From Natronomonas salsuginis (GTDB lineage: Archaea > Halobacteriota > Halobacteria > Halobacteriales > Haloarculaceae), in the NCBI RefSeq assembly GCF_005239135.1, contig NZ_QKNX01000003.1, positions 62,001 to 126,000 of the forward strand: 64,000 nucleotides of DNA, read 5' to 3'. The translations under genes and the position numbers were made by a program. The notes under the pieces are model-generated. The model saw only the letters and a list, made by a program, of their open reading frames with translations, was not told where the DNA came from and did no database searches. Shown here one piece after another: positions 8,421-18,746 of the stretch (its first letter is position 1; each line of letters begins with the position of its first letter).

Positions 8421-9395
8421 ATGAGTGAACGCTCCGGAGCCCCGGACCTTCAGCGACCGAGCGGCGTCCAGCAGCTCAAAGAGACGGGCTACGGCGGCGT
8501 CTTCGTCGCCTGCGCCGCGATCACGCTCCTGACGACGATCGCGATCTTCGCGACGCTGCTCTCGGACACGCTCGTGTTTTTTTTCGAGGTACCGGTCACT
8601 GACTTCCTGTTCGGCACCGAATGGAGTCCGAACCCGCGCGGCGGCGGCTTGTCGTTCGGGATCATCCCCCTCCTGATCGGGACGATCACCGTGACGATCA
8701 CGGCGGCGTTCATCGCCCTCCCGATCGGAACGCTCACCGCGATCTACCTCAGCGAGTACGCGACGGCGCGCGTGCGATCGATTCTGAAACCGATGCTCGA
8801 AGTGCTTGCCGGCGTTCCCACAGTCGTCTACGGCTACTTCGCGCTCGTGTACGTCACGCCGGCATTGAAAGCGACGCTGTTCCCGGAGATGAGCACGTTC
8901 AACGCGCTGTCGGCATCGATCATGGTCGGCATCATGACGATCCCGATGGTCTCCTCGATCAGCGAGGACGCGATGAGCGCCGTTCCGGACTCGCTCCGGC
9001 AGGCGGGCTACGGGCTCGGCGCGACGAAGTTCGAGGTCTCGACTGGGGTCGTCGTCCCCGCCTCGCTGTCGGGGATCGCCTCCTCGTACATCCTCGCCAT
9101 CTCCCGCGCGATCGGCGAGACGATGATCGTCGTCGTTGCCATGGGCGCACAGGCGAACATGCCGGCGATCCGGGAGGCGCTGTTCGGCATCCCCTACATC
9201 CACCCCGGCGACGTGCTCTTCGACTCCGGCATGACGATCACCGTCTCGATGGTCCAGATCGCCGGCAGCGACCTCACCGGCGGCACGTTGCCCTACGACT
9301 CGATGTTCGCGCTCGGATTGGCGCTGTTCGTCATCACCCTCGTGATGAACGTCCTCAGCGATCTCATCGCGGAACGATATCGGGAGGCGTACTGA
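8421..9395 (+). CDS. pstC: PstC, phosphate ABC transporter permease
   Basis: A 324-residue membrane protein with six main hydrophobic segments. The permease coupling loop is seen around DSLRQAGYGLGATKFEVSTG and the following AISRAIGETM, which match the PstC/PstA family. It forms the inner-membrane pore with PstA, driven by PstB. Its TGA is followed at once by the pstA ATG. A run of eight T residues (8577-8584) encodes part of a phenylalanine stretch (FFF) in the first membrane segment, which is unusual for the GC-rich surroundings. Confidence 0.93.
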   Translation: MSERSGAPDLQRPSGVQQLKETGYGGVFVACAAITLLTTIAIFATLLSDTLVFFFEVPVTDFLFGTEWSPNPRGGGLSFGIIPLLIGTITVTITAAFIALPIGTLTAIYLSEYATARVRSILKPMLEVLAGVPTVVYGYFALVYVTPALKATLFPEMSTFNALSASIMVGIMTIPMVSSISEDAMSAVPDSLRQAGYGLGATKFEVSTGVVVPASLSGIASSYILAISRAIGETMIVVVAMGAQANMPAIREALFGIPYIHPGDVLFDSGMTITVSMVQIAGSDLTGGTLPYDSMFALGLALFVITLVMNVLSDLIAERYREAY

Positions 9396-11165
9396 ATGGC
9401 GGTCGAACAGGACGCGAGCGAGATGGCGTTCGGGCAGGTCAGTCGGACGAAGGGGGTCGTCTTCCGGTATCTCTCCTTCGGCGCGTCGGTCGTCGGCCTC
9501 GTCGCGCTCGCGGCGCTTTTGATCTACGTGTTCATCGACGCGTTCGACCTCTCGAACGCCAGCCCCCAGTGGCTCCTCGTGTACTTCGTCACGCTCGTGC
9601 TCCCGCTCATCGGATTCAACCTCTACAGCGCCGGCGACCGCGCGCTCGTCCAGCGGGTCGTGCTCGTCCTCGGTGGTGGGCTCGTGGCGACCGCCGTGGT
9701 CTTCGAGGCGATCGAACTGCTGATCAGGCCGATTCCGCGGCTCTCGTGGCAGCTCGCGTATCTGTTCGTCGTCGCCGTCCCGGTGGTCACGTACGTGGTC
9801 TTCGTCGGCAGTCAGCGTCCGGTAGGTCGAAACGGCGTCGGCCTGCTCGGTCGGATCGTTGGCGGGGCCGCCCTCGGGTTGGCCGTCGCGATGGTGTTCA
9901 GTATCCTCGACGTGCGGCTGTGGTTTCTGGTGTACACGCTCGGCGTCCTCCCGGCGGGGATCATCCGCGCGTACGGGTACGTTCGTGACCGGAAGCGCGC
10001 GATCACGCTGTCCGTTCCGATCGGCGTCGTCGGGATCGTCGCGGCGGTCGTCCTCCGGACGATCATCCAGACGTACCTGACGCCGCCGTTCATCTTCGCG
10101 TGGGCGATCGGCGTTCCGGTCGCGCTCACGGCCGGCGCGCTCGTCCTCTCGCGGGGCGGGAGCGAGCTGTCGGCCGGCGTGGTCGGCGGCCTGTCGCTCG
10201 CGGCGGCTGGCCTCGGCACGGTCGTCGGCGCGTCGCCGCTCCCCGAGGGCTCGGCCGTCATCGTGTTCGTCGCCGCCGTCGCACCGACCACAGTGTACCT
10301 CCACGGCGCGCTCGACGCCGGCGAGGCGCGGATCGGCCTGCTCCTCCCGGTGTTGGTGGGCGGCGGGGCGTTACTCGGCGCGTTCCTCGTCCAGACGTTC
10401 GGCATCGCCGCGCCCGATCCGTGGCTCGACCCGAGCTACGTCACCGAGGCTCCGTCGCGAAACGCCGTCGAAGCGGGGCTGTATCCGGCGATCGTCGGCT
10501 CGGTCATCATCATCGCGTTAGTCGCGGTGCTGTCGTTCGTGCTCGGCGTCGGCGCGGCGGTCTTCCTCGAGGAGTACACCGCCGGAACGGGCGTCGTCGG
10601 GACGATCACCCGGATCATCCAGATCAACATCGCGAACCTGGCCGCCGTCCCGTCGGTCGTCTACGGCCTGCTCGGGCTCGGGCTGTTCGCGAATCTGCTT
10701 GGATTCGGCTTCGGGACAGCCGTGACAGCCTCGCTGACGCTGTCGCTGCTCATCCTCCCGATCACGGTGATCTCCGCACAGGAGGCCATCCGTTCGGTGC
10801 CGGACGAACTCAGACAGGGGTCGTACGCGATGGGCGCGACGCGGTGGCAGACGACGAAAAAGGTCGTACTCCCCGAGGCGACGCCGGGGATCCTGACGGG
10901 GACGATCCTCGCGCTCGGGCGAGCGATCGGGGAGACCGCGCCGCTGATCATGATCGGCGGGGCGACGACCGTCTTCAGCGCGCCGGCGGACATCTGGAGT
11001 CGGCTCAGCGCGATGCCGCTGCAGATCTACGCGTGGGCGAACTATCCGCAGGCGGAGTTCCGATACGGCGTGGTCGCCGCGGGCGTCGTGACACTTTTGA
11101 TCGTGCTGCTCGCGATGAACGCCACGGCGATCGTCGTTCGGAACAAAATGGAGCGAGGAAGCTAA
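9396..11165 (+). CDS. pstA: PstA, phosphate ABC transporter permease with long N-terminal extension
   Basis: A 589-residue protein, about twice the length of bacterial PstA. The C-terminal ~230 residues carry the permease core, with the coupling loop [20 protein letters not shown] and [16 protein letters not shown]. The first ~340 residues add about eight or nine hydrophobic helices of unknown role; such extended PstA forms occur in haloarchaea. It starts directly after the pstC stop and ends one base before pstB, so it is part of one transcript. Confidence 0.9.
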   Translation: MAVEQDASEMAFGQVSRTKGVVFRYLSFGASVVGLVALAALLIYVFIDAFDLSNASPQWLLVYFVTLVLPLIGFNLYSAGDRALVQRVVLVLGGGLVATAVVFEAIELLIRPIPRLSWQLAYLFVVAVPVVTYVVFVGSQRPVGRNGVGLLGRIVGGAALGLAVAMVFSILDVRLWFLVYTLGVLPAGIIRAYGYVRDRKRAITLSVPIGVVGIVAAVVLRTIIQTYLTPPFIFAWAIGVPVALTAGALVLSRGGSELSAGVVGGLSLAAAGLGTVVGASPLPEGSAVIVFVAAVAPTTVYLHGALDAGEARIGLLLPVLVGGGALLGAFLVQTFGIAAPDPWLDPSYVTEAPSRNAVEAGLYPAIVGSVIIIALVAVLSFVLGVGAAVFLEEYTAGTGVVGTITRIIQINIANLAAVPSVVYGLLGLGLFANLLGFGFGTAVTASLTLSLLILPITVISAQEAIRSVPDELRQGSYAMGATRWQTTKKVVLPEATPGILTGTILALGRAIGETAPLIMIGGATTVFSAPADIWSRLSAMPLQIYAWANYPQAEFRYGVVAAGVVTLLIVLLAMNATAIVVRNKMERGS

Positions 11166-11166
11166 T

Positions 11167-12033
<867 letters not shown>

Positions 12034-12248
12034 CGCGGCTCGGTCGGTGAGTCGGCGCTTCGACCTCGTTCGACCGGATCGGCTTTCGGATGTTTTCGCG
12101 GTAGAATCGTTCACGACCGCTCGAAGCACCGTTTTTCCAGCGGCGTACCCCGACGGTTCGGTGTCAGTACTCGCGGCAGGAGAACGCGGAGAAAACGTCG
12201 GATCGCCCGGAAGCCGCGGTAGCGGCGGCGAACACGTCGCGTCGATCC

Positions 12249-12638
12249 TCAGATGACGCGGTTCTGCAGGTAGTCGAGGTGTTTCGCGTTGTAGACGATC
12301 TGAACCTCGTCGGCGGCGGGGCTGCCGATGCAGGTCAGTCGGACCATCTTCTCTTCGACTTCCTCGTCGGAGAGGATCTGCTGCATGTCCATGTCGATCT
12401 CACCCTCTTTGACGATGGCGGCGCAGTTCGCACACGCGCCGGCGCGGCACGAAAACGGCCAGTCGAAGCCCTGGGCTTCGGCGGCTTCGAGGATGTACTC
12501 GCCCTCGGCGACCTCAAGCGAGCCGTGGTCCTCGTCGCTGAGACCGGCGTCGGCCGCGTTGTCGAAGAGGTCGTCGTCGTCCATGTCCCAGCCGTTGTCG
12601 TCCAGCACTTCGTAATTGAGGTATTCTACAGTGGGCAT
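12249..12638 (-). CDS. fdx: halophilic [2Fe-2S] ferredoxin
   Basis: A 129-residue plant-type ferredoxin. The cluster ligands are in CRAGACANC (C-x4-C-x2-C) with the fourth cysteine in LTCIGSP. Near the N-terminus there is an acidic insertion ([20 protein letters not shown]) characteristic of haloarchaeal ferredoxins, which serve as electron acceptors of 2-oxoacid oxidoreductases. I chose ATG 12638 (MPTVEYLNY) over the in-frame GTG just upstream. It is a single gene, convergent with the pst operon. Confidence 0.93.
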   Translation of the reverse strand: MPTVEYLNYEVLDDNGWDMDDDDLFDNAADAGLSDEDHGSLEVAEGEYILEAAEAQGFDWPFSCRAGACANCAAIVKEGEIDMDMQQILSDEEVEEKMVRLTCIGSPAADEVQIVYNAKHLDYLQNRVI

Positions 12639-12808
12639 CACTACGGAGTTTAACGCTCGGGTATGTTGAACCTTGCTGTTATTTCCGGCCTGCGGACCGA
12701 CCCCAACGATTGTCCGATTCGTACCGGCACGCGGCGGGACGCCGAAACGGGCCGAAGCCGACGCGACCGACGGATACGCTTTTGTCCCCTCGGCGCGCCC
12801 GCGTAGCT

Positions 12809-13525
12809 GTGTTCCCCTCTTTCGAAGTCGTCCCAGCCGTCGACATGCAGGACGGACAGGTGGTCCAGCTCGTCGGCGGCGAGCGCGGGACGGGCAAGCG
12901 GTACGGCGATCCGGTCGAGGCGGCCGAGCGGTGGGTCGACGCCGGCGCGAACACCCTCCACCTCGTCGACCTCGACGGGGCCTTCGAGGGCGAACGGGCG
13001 AACGCCGCCGCCGTCGAGGCGATCGTCGAGTCGGTCGACGTGGCTCTCCAACTCGGCGGCGGCATTCGAACCGCTGGGGACGCGGTCGGGCTCCTCGAGG
13101 CGGGCGTCGACCGTGTCATCCTCGGGACGGCGGCCGTCGAGAACCCCGAGATCGTCGCCGAGATCAGCGAGACGCATCCGGGGACGGTGATGGTGAGCCT
13201 CGACGCGAAGGACGGCGAGGTCGTCGTCTCCGGATGGACCGAGGGGACCGGGCTCGATCCCGCCGAGGCCGCCGCGCGCTACGAGGCAGCGGGGGCGGGC
13301 GCGATCCTCTTTACCGACGTCGACGTGGAGGGGCAACTCGAGGGCGTCCGCCGCGAGCCAGTCGAGCGCGTCGTCGAGGCGGTCGACATCCCGGTCGTCG
13401 CGAGCGGGGGCGTCTCGACGCTCGACGACGTGCGGGCGCTCAGAGAGGTCGGGGCCGCCGCGGTCGTCGTCGGAACGGCGCTGTACGAGGGGCGGTTCAC
13501 GCTCGACGCGGCGATGCGGGCGTGA
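12809..13525 (+). CDS. hisA: HisA, phosphoribosylformimino-AICAR phosphate isomerase
   Basis: A 238-residue TIM-barrel enzyme of histidine biosynthesis that performs an Amadori rearrangement. Both half-barrel phosphate sites are visible (LQLGGGIRT and [11 protein letters not shown]), along with the catalytic Asp in [11 protein letters not shown] and the second Asp in [10 protein letters not shown] chose GTG 12809 because it gives the usual length and lies about 30 bases after an A/T-rich promoter box (TACGCTTTTG). A longer frame upstream reads as non-protein. hisE lies far away at 52264, so the his genes are scattered. Confidence 0.93.
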   Translation: MFPSFEVVPAVDMQDGQVVQLVGGERGTGKRYGDPVEAAERWVDAGANTLHLVDLDGAFEGERANAAAVEAIVESVDVALQLGGGIRTAGDAVGLLEAGVDRVILGTAAVENPEIVAEISETHPGTVMVSLDAKDGEVVVSGWTEGTGLDPAEAAARYEAAGAGAILFTDVDVEGQLEGVRREPVERVVEAVDIPVVASGGVSTLDDVRALREVGAAAVVVGTALYEGRFTLDAAMRA

Positions 13526-13576
13526 GAAGGGAGAGATCCTGACGGCGGCGGTTCGTGCGAATCGTCGGCGACGGGA

Positions 13577-13708
13577 TCACTCCGCGACTACGTCGGGATC
13601 GAGGGGCCTGGCGTCGGCGCGATACCGCTCGTGGAGCGATTCGACCCACTCGCGGGCCGCCAGGGAGTCGGGATCGATCAGCGCGTTGACCGTCCCACGT
13701 TCTCGCTT
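13577..13708 (-). pseudogene. possible gene fragment without a start codon
   Basis: A 44-codon open stretch ends at 13577 and is preceded by a TAG at 13709-13711. It has no ATG, GTG or TTG. The translated sequence (for example LIDPDSLAAREWVESLHERY) looks like a genuine haloarchaeal helical protein end. It may be the tail of a lost gene. The assignment is tentative. Confidence 0.25.
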
Positions 13709-13773
13709 CTAAAAGAATCGCAGGAGGTGACCGATCGGTCGACGTGCGGATCGTCACCCACGCGGCGGCGAGA

Positions 13774-13947
13774 TCACGCGGCCGTCTCCACGGCGCTACC
13801 GAGCTTCGGGTAGCGTTCGTTTAAATAGTCGCGCAGGAGGACGAACCCCACGACGGCGACCGCAGCGAACAGCAGCCCGCCGACCGGGCCGAATCGCTTC
13901 GCGCTGAGTTTCCAGGCCGACCAGGCGACGCCGAGCAGTTCGAGCAT
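13774..13947 (-). CDS. small single-helix membrane protein
   Basis: A 57-residue protein (ATG 13947, TGA 13774) with one clear membrane helix (GPVGGLLFAAVAVVGFVLL) between a basic N-terminal helix (WSAWKLSAKR) and a short charged tail (RDYLNERYPKLGS). The signal is protein-like and in good codon usage. Family unknown. It lies downstream of cbiA in the same direction, separated by the A/T-box array at 14025-14096. Confidence 0.55.
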   Translation of the reverse strand: MLELLGVAWSAWKLSAKRFGPVGGLLFAAVAVVGFVLLRDYLNERYPKLGSAVETAA

Positions 13948-14024
13948 GCCGCGGCGTTCGGGACGACGACGTAAAAGGAGCGGCGACAGCGACGCTGACA
14001 GTCTGTCCGTCCGACACGTTGGGG

Positions 14025-14096
14025 TTTATAAGCTGATTTCGGCGGTTTCGACGCTATTTATAAGGACGAAACGCCACCGTCCCGGACCATTTATAA
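14025..14096. repeat. triplet of TTTATAA boxes with 32/33-base spacing
   Basis: TTTATAA occurs at 14025, 14057 and 14090, giving steps of 32 and 33 bases, in otherwise GC-rich sequence. The last copy overlaps the cbiA stop codon, so the array is immediately 3' of cbiA. The same spacing with ATTTAAAT/ATTTATAT boxes recurs 3' of uvrC at 60131-60203. Each box could act as a TATA element for the 57-residue gene or as part of a transcription end signal; neither is shown. Confidence 0.5.
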
Positions 14097-15386
14097 ACGG
14101 TCGACGAACCGGTCGAACGCGCCCGAGTCGGCGTGGACGTGCGCGTAGGTGCCGAGCGTCCGGTACTCGGAGAGCCCCTCCTTCCCGTCGGCGATCCCGT
14201 CGCCGCGCTCGACGTCGAAGGCGAAGGTCGCGTCGGCGGCCACGTCGGCCGCCGAGTAGTGGAACTCGTGGCCGCGGATCGTCTCGCCCGCCTCGGCGGT
14301 GAGCGCGTCGTCGCGGGCGCGCAGTTCGACGTGGTCGAGCGCCTGGTAGCGGTCGCACATCCGCACGTCGGCGGGGAGGACGCCGGCCATCCGATGCGTC
14401 TCGCCGTCGGCGTCGGTCAGCGTCTCGGCGAGCGCCATCAGCCCACCGCACTCGCCCAGGATGGGAAGGCCGTCGGCGGCGCGCTCGCCCAGTTCGTCGA
14501 GGGTGCCGCCCGATTCCAGCGCCGAGCCGTGGAGTTCGGGATAGCCGCCGGGGAGGTAGACGCCGTCGCAGTCCGGCAGCGGATCGCCGGCGACAGGCGA
14601 GAACGTGAGGACCGAGGCGCGCTCCGCGAGCCGTTCGACGGTCGCGGGATATTTAAAACAGAACGCGCTGTCGTCGGCCACGGCGACCGTCGCGTCCGTT
14701 TTTGCTCCCGAGGGTTCGGGCTCGGGGCGTGGCGGCTCTCGGGCGAGGTCGACCAGCCGTTCGATCTCGAGGTGCTCGCTCGCCTCCCGGAGCGTCTCGG
14801 GCTCGATCGGGGCCTCCCCGCCCATGTGGAGGCCGAGGTGTCGGTCGGGGATTTCGAGCCCCGACAACGGCGGGATGCGGCCGAGATACGCGAGACCCTC
14901 AGGCAACGCATCGCGGATCCCCTCGGCGTGACGGCCGCCGTGGGCGCGCTGGGCGATGACGCCGACGACGTCGATCTCCCGTCCGGCCACCGCGGCGTAC
15001 TCCCGGAAACCGAGCGCCGAGGCGGCGACGCTCTCCATACCCGCCTTCGCGTCGACAACGAGCACCACGGGGAGGTCGAGCGTCTCGGCGATGTACGCCG
15101 TCGAGTTCGTCCCGTCGTACAGCCCCATCATCCCCTCGACGACGCAGACGTCGCCCGACCCGCGCCAGTAGTTGCGCAGACAGCCGTCCTCGCCGGAGAG
15201 CCACGGATCGAGGCTCCGGGAGGGGCGGTCGCAGACGGCGGCGTGGTGGCTGGGATCGATGAAGTCCGGGCCGCCCTTGGCGGGCTGTGGTTCGTAGCCT
15301 GCCGTCTTCAGTCCCTCGAAGAGGGCGATCGAGGCGACCGTCTTGCCGACGCCGGAGGACGTGCCCGCGAGGACGACACCCCTCAC
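14091..15386 (-). CDS. cbiA: cobyrinate a,c-diamide synthase
   Basis: A 431-residue enzyme that amidates the a and c side chains of cobyrinate using glutamine and ATP. The N-terminal P-loop domain shows [10 protein letters not shown] (residues 7-16) and [11 protein letters not shown]; the C-terminal class-I-like glutaminase domain shows GECGGLMAL with the nucleophile cysteine and a later HEFHYS. It starts with GTG 15386, overlapping the cobT stop by four bases (GTGA). The pair cobT-cbiA forms a small operon at the left end of the cobalamin region. Confidence 0.93.
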   Translation of the reverse strand: MRGVVLAGTSSGVGKTVASIALFEGLKTAGYEPQPAKGGPDFIDPSHHAAVCDRPSRSLDPWLSGEDGCLRNYWRGSGDVCVVEGMMGLYDGTNSTAYIAETLDLPVVLVVDAKAGMESVAASALGFREYAAVAGREIDVVGVIAQRAHGGRHAEGIRDALPEGLAYLGRIPPLSGLEIPDRHLGLHMGGEAPIEPETLREASEHLEIERLVDLAREPPRPEPEPSGAKTDATVAVADDSAFCFKYPATVERLAERASVLTFSPVAGDPLPDCDGVYLPGGYPELHGSALESGGTLDELGERAADGLPILGECGGLMALAETLTDADGETHRMAGVLPADVRMCDRYQALDHVELRARDDALTAEAGETIRGHEFHYSAADVAADATFAFDVERGDGIADGKEGLSEYRTLGTYAHVHADSGAFDRFVDRL

Positions 15387-16429
15387 GGCGCGGGCACCTC
15401 GCGGTCGGCCTCGGCGAGGAGGCGATCGTACACCTCGCGGATCCCCTCGCGGATCTCGGCCATCGGCACCGCGGCCCGGTCGGCGAGCGCGAGCGCGCCG
15501 CCCATCCCGACCCCTTCCTTCGCCTCGCCCGCGTTGTAGGCGGCCATCGCGGGGTGGTCGTCGGTGAAGCCGGGATCGGTGACGGTGAGGTCGAGATCGA
15601 GCTCGGAGGCGGCCCGGTCGAGGTCGATCGAGGAGTCTTCGGCAACGAAGGAGGTCGTCGCGAGCGACAGCGAGCCCCCGTACCCGCCGTGGCGGAGGCA
15701 GGCGGCGGCGGCGACGAGTTGGGTCCCGCCCGCGAGCGTCACCGCGGTGTCGGTTTCGAGCGCGCCCGCGGCGAGGCCGGCGACGACGGCGAGGGCGGGG
15801 TCGCCGGCCCGACGCAACGCGACAGTCGGTTCGCCGGCCGCGTCGCCGGGCGAGAGCGCCGACGAGCCGAGCGCCTCGGCGACGACCTCCCGTTTCAGTT
15901 CGAGGGGGTTCTCCGGGAGCGACGAGGAGACCGCGCCGTCGACGACCTCGTCGTCGGGACCCAACACGTCGGCCTCTCCAAGCGCGGTCAGCACGCCGAG
16001 GGCCGTCGTCGTCCCACCGGGGACCGTTTCGGCCAGAAACAGCTCGTCGTCGGGGAGCTGTCGGCCGAACTGCCGCGCCGCGGCGAACGCACCGGGTGCG
16101 GAGGGGACTGGGTCGCGCTCTCTGATGTCGCCACCGGAGTGTGCGCCGACGGTGACCGTCGGCGCGCCGGTCGGTTCGGCTAAGCCGGCGTCAACGACCG
16201 TCGTGTCGAGGCCGAGCCGTTCGACGACGGCGCGCGTGACGACAGCTGGCGTCGGACAGCCGGTCGGCGAGACGGGGACGACCGGCGACCGGACCGGCCG
16301 GCCGTAGGTCAGGATCTCGCTGTCGGCGCTGGGCGTGTGAACCATCAGTTCGGGATCGGCACCGGCCGCGCTAATTTCGTCGATCTGGGCGGTCCGGGTC
16401 GTCCCGGCGCAGAGCACGAATCGAGTCAT
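15383..16429 (-). CDS. cobT: CobT-type nicotinate-nucleotide-dependent phosphoribosyltransferase
   Basis: A 348-residue protein that resembles archaeal CobT-like proteins (TIGR00303 type), which activate the lower-ligand base of cobalamin as its alpha-ribotide. Conserved stretches include [12 protein letters not shown] at the N-terminus, [17 protein letters not shown] and [12 protein letters not shown] 16429 is chosen because upstream codons lie in the divergent promoter. It overlaps cbiA by four bases. The base actually used as lower ligand cannot be told from sequence. Confidence 0.85.
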   Translation of the reverse strand: MTRFVLCAGTTRTAQIDEISAAGADPELMVHTPSADSEILTYGRPVRSPVVPVSPTGCPTPAVVTRAVVERLGLDTTVVDAGLAEPTGAPTVTVGAHSGGDIRERDPVPSAPGAFAAARQFGRQLPDDELFLAETVPGGTTTALGVLTALGEADVLGPDDEVVDGAVSSSLPENPLELKREVVAEALGSSALSPGDAAGEPTVALRRAGDPALAVVAGLAAGALETDTAVTLAGGTQLVAAAACLRHGGYGGSLSLATTSFVAEDSSIDLDRAASELDLDLTVTDPGFTDDHPAMAAYNAGEAKEGVGMGGALALADRAAVPMAEIREGIREVYDRLLAEADREVPAP

Positions 16430-16553
16430 TGGGATTGCTTTCGTACAAGCAGACTTGAATCCCCGGAATCTCCCGAAAGCTATTTGTCGGATGGGCCCAC
16501 ACGGTCGAACAAGCATAGTTGGGCTAAATAAAGTTTAGTTTAATTAAAGGTCA
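16430..16553. promoter_or_regulatory. divergent promoter between cobT and the CbiX-like gene
   Basis: Both genes start outwards from this 124-base gap. An A/T box (CTAAATAAAG, about 16522-16531) lies 26 bases before the plus-strand ATG 16554, fitting a leaderless start. Next to it is AACAA-GCATAG-TTG (16509-16522), whose layout recalls the AACAA/TTGTT half-sites in the cbiT promoter. The match is partial, so shared regulation is only a suggestion. Confidence 0.35.
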
Positions 16554-17291
16554 ATGACAGACACACTCGTGCTCGTCGGCAGACGCCACACAGAGCGTGC
16601 GTCGAGACGGCACGCCGAGCGGCTTCGGGATCGGGCGGTCGCCGACCGCGTGGTCGTCGCGACCTACGAAAACGAGCCGACGGAGCTCGCGGAGAGCGCG
16701 GCGATTCGGACGTCGAGAGTCGATGCCGGAGACGACACGTACGTCGTGCCGATGGCACCCGCGCCCGACCACGACACGACGCGGGCGATCCCCGGGGCGC
16801 TCCCCAGAGCTCACCACTGCGAGCCGGTCGGGACGAGCCCAGCTATCGTTCGGGGCCTCGCCGACAGGGCCGAAGCGGTGGTCACCCCCGGCGAGGAGGC
16901 GTCGCTGGCGCTCGTCGCCTTCGGCGAGACGGCCGGGTCGAAATCGCACGCGACGACCGAAGAACAGGCGACCAGGCTCCGCGAGACGACCACCTACGGC
17001 GAGGTCGCGACGGCGTATCTGGTGCAGAACCCCGCCGTCGAGTGCCTTCGGTACAATCTCTCGGGCGACCGCACCGTCGTCGTTCCTTTCTTCCTCGCCG
17101 CCTGCGAGGAGAGCGAGCGCGCGATCCCCGAGAAGCTCGAACTCGATCGTGGCGGCCTCGCGTACGCCGATCCGCTCGGCACCCACGAAGCCGTCACCGA
17201 CGCCATCGAAGCAGAGTTCGCGAAGGCGCGCGCGCTCGGCTCCGGAACCGCCACGGTCCGTCCCGTCGCGACCGACGGTCGCGGGCACTGA
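16554..17291 (+). CDS. CbiX-like chelatase-family protein
   Basis: A 245-residue protein related to sirohydrochlorin cobaltochelatase CbiX in its second half (VVPFFLAACEESERAIPEKL, then LAYADPLGTHEAVTDAI). The N-terminal GHGS motif of CbiX is replaced by LVLVGRRHTE, so metal-site residues are not the usual ones. It lies beside cobT-cbiA, inside the cobalamin region, and a canonical CbiX is present at 29947. It may have a changed role in tetrapyrrole or cobalt handling. Its stop is three bases from the end of the convergent lipoprotein gene. Confidence 0.65.
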   Translation: MTDTLVLVGRRHTERASRRHAERLRDRAVADRVVVATYENEPTELAESAAIRTSRVDAGDDTYVVPMAPAPDHDTTRAIPGALPRAHHCEPVGTSPAIVRGLADRAEAVVTPGEEASLALVAFGETAGSKSHATTEEQATRLRETTTYGEVATAYLVQNPAVECLRYNLSGDRTVVVPFFLAACEESERAIPEKLELDRGGLAYADPLGTHEAVTDAIEAEFAKARALGSGTATVRPVATDGRGH

Positions 17292-17294
17292 CGC

Positions 17295-17744
17295 TCAGCC
17301 GCCGCCGAGCGTCACCGAGACGCGTCTTCCCTCGTGACCGATGTAGTATCCCGGCGGGTTGCCGGCGTAATACCGTTGGACGTCCTCGGTGAGCGCCTCG
17401 AACGCTGCCGCGTCCGCCGCCGAGATCGACCGGTAGACGACCTCGAAGGACTCCGTGACCTCGACGACCACCGCGACGAGTGCATCGAGCTCCGCCACGG
17501 CCGGCTCGTCCGTCGAGAGGACCGGTTCGAGATCGTCGACCTCGACCGGCGCGGCCCGAAAGTGGTAGCTCGCCGGAGAGGAATCGGTCGGCGTCGGCTG
17601 GTCCTCCGGATCGGTTCCGCCAGTCCCGCCCTCCCGGTCTCCCGGCGGGTCGGTCGGCGCACCTTCGTCACCGAGCCCGACGCAGCCGGCGCTCGCGGCG
17701 AGCGCGCTCGTCGCTCCGAGTACGAGTGTCCGTCTGGTTACCAT
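17295..17744 (-). CDS. small Tat-type lipoprotein, unknown function
   Basis: A 149-residue protein from ATG 17744. The signal is TRRTLVLGATSALAASAGC, with a twin-arginine pair and lipobox cysteine at residue 20, followed by a Pro/Asp/Gly-rich linker (residues 25-60) and a compact domain of about 90 residues ending in RRVSVTLGGG. I do not recognise the domain. It is anchored outside the cell by lipid. It is convergent with the CbiX-like gene and may be unrelated to cobalamin. Confidence 0.65.
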   Translation of the reverse strand: MVTRRTLVLGATSALAASAGCVGLGDEGAPTDPPGDREGGTGGTDPEDQPTPTDSSPASYHFRAAPVEVDDLEPVLSTDEPAVAELDALVAVVVEVTESFEVVYRSISAADAAAFEALTEDVQRYYAGNPPGYYIGHEGRRVSVTLGGG

Positions 17745-17898
17745 GCGCGTTCGAGCGACGGTTAGACAGCAAAAGGCTTGACAGTGCCGTTCGCGCGATC
17801 GGCACATCCCTCCCCGCCCCGACATGCCGATCAGGATCCGCGAGCGTATAGTGACACCCGCTGGCAGCCACGACACGGCGTGTCGAGTGTAAAAGCCA

Positions 17899-18684
17899 TT
17901 AGCACTTGGTGATCGGGGTCGCCCCGGCCCGATACTCGTCGAGGCGGGAGTCGACCCACTCGCGGAACTCGGGGCGTGTACTCTCGACGAGCGCGTACGG
18001 GCGGTCGTCGACCTGGACGCCGACGACGGCCGTTCCGTCCATAACGCCGAGCACGAACGAGAACGACGCCGAGGAGACGTAGAGATCGACCGCCCCGGAC
18101 GCCTGGATCGTCCGCTGAGCCTCGGCGTACTCCGGGTGTGATGCGGCGTCGTCGAGCGCCGGGGCCGGGAGAACGGCCTCGAATTCGAACCCCTCCTCAG
18201 CCTCGACCCGCTCGGCGAGTTGGCCGAGACTCTTGGCCCCGACCGTCGGGGCCAGTTCTCGGACCCGCGTCGCCTCCGCCCGCAGTTGGAGCATCCGATC
18301 GAGGATGGCGTACGGACTGGACTCGGTCGCGACGATCAGCTCCGCACCCCTGAGCAGTTCGGGGTCGAGTGCGAGCCGATCGGCGTCGAGATGTCGGAGG
18401 AGCAGTCGGTACCGGTCGGCGAGCCCGGCGGTCTCTCGGTAGCCGTTGTATGCACGCGCGATCGCGATCCCGAACGCCGAGAGCGCGTATCCCGAGTCGC
18501 GCTCGCGGAGGTACCCGCGCTCGGAGAGGGTCCCCACGATACGGGTGATCGTCCGCCTCGACGCGCCGAGGCGGCCCTCAAGTTCGTATCGGTCGAGCGG
18601 GGCCGCGTCGTCGAGCGCCGAAAGCACCTCGATCCGGTTGTCGGATCGCAGTAGAAAGGCGAGTTCCTCGTCGATCCCGTCCAT
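17899..18684 (-). CDS. helix-turn-helix regulator (FilR1-like C-terminal domain)
   Basis: A 261-residue protein. Residues 1-75 form a winged helix (RYELEGRLGASRRTITRIVG is the recognition region), and residues about 90-255 form a sensor-like domain like the middle domain of archaeal FilR1-type regulators. It lies 62 bases downstream of cbiE in the same direction, so it may be co-transcribed with cobN-cbiC-cbiE or have its own promoter. An AACAATTTT 9-mer lies about 30 bases before its start and twice before cbiT, making it a candidate cobalamin regulator. The ligand is unknown. Confidence 0.7.
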   Translation of the reverse strand: MDGIDEELAFLLRSDNRIEVLSALDDAAPLDRYELEGRLGASRRTITRIVGTLSERGYLRERDSGYALSAFGIAIARAYNGYRETAGLADRYRLLLRHLDADRLALDPELLRGAELIVATESSPYAILDRMLQLRAEATRVRELAPTVGAKSLGQLAERVEAEEGFEFEAVLPAPALDDAASHPEYAEAQRTIQASGAVDLYVSSASFSFVLGVMDGTAVVGVQVDDRPYALVESTRPEFREWVDSRLDEYRAGATPITKC

Positions 18685-18709
18685 ACCGTTCGTATATGAT
18701 AGCGGGGAG

Positions 18710-18718
18710 AAAATTGTT
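18710..18718. promoter_or_regulatory. AACAATTTT motif before the HTH regulator gene
   Basis: On the minus strand this reads AACAATTTT and is centred 30 bases before ATG 18684, the position of a TATA element for a leaderless transcript. The identical 9-mer is found twice on the plus strand in the cbiT promoter (37507-37515 and 37527-37535). A second, inverted CAAC half lies nearby (18728-18731). It may be a shared operator, or simply an A/T-rich core promoter. Confidence 0.35.
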
Positions 18719-18746
18719 GCGGACCGACAACTTTCGCGGACGGCGG

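Noticed and set aside
7215-10304. A 1029-codon open frame on the minus strand opposite pstS, pstC and pstA
   Set aside because: It spans several genes and their gaps with no family pattern and an extreme Arg/Asp content. The pst genes explain the DNA.
12047-12256. A 69-codon frame after pstB, considered as a possible phoU remnant
   Set aside because: It has no PhoU helix pattern and no promoter. It is most likely chance.
14025-14096. The spaced A/T boxes as a short CRISPR array
   Set aside because: Boxes are only 7-8 bases, too short for repeats, and no leader or cas gene is present.
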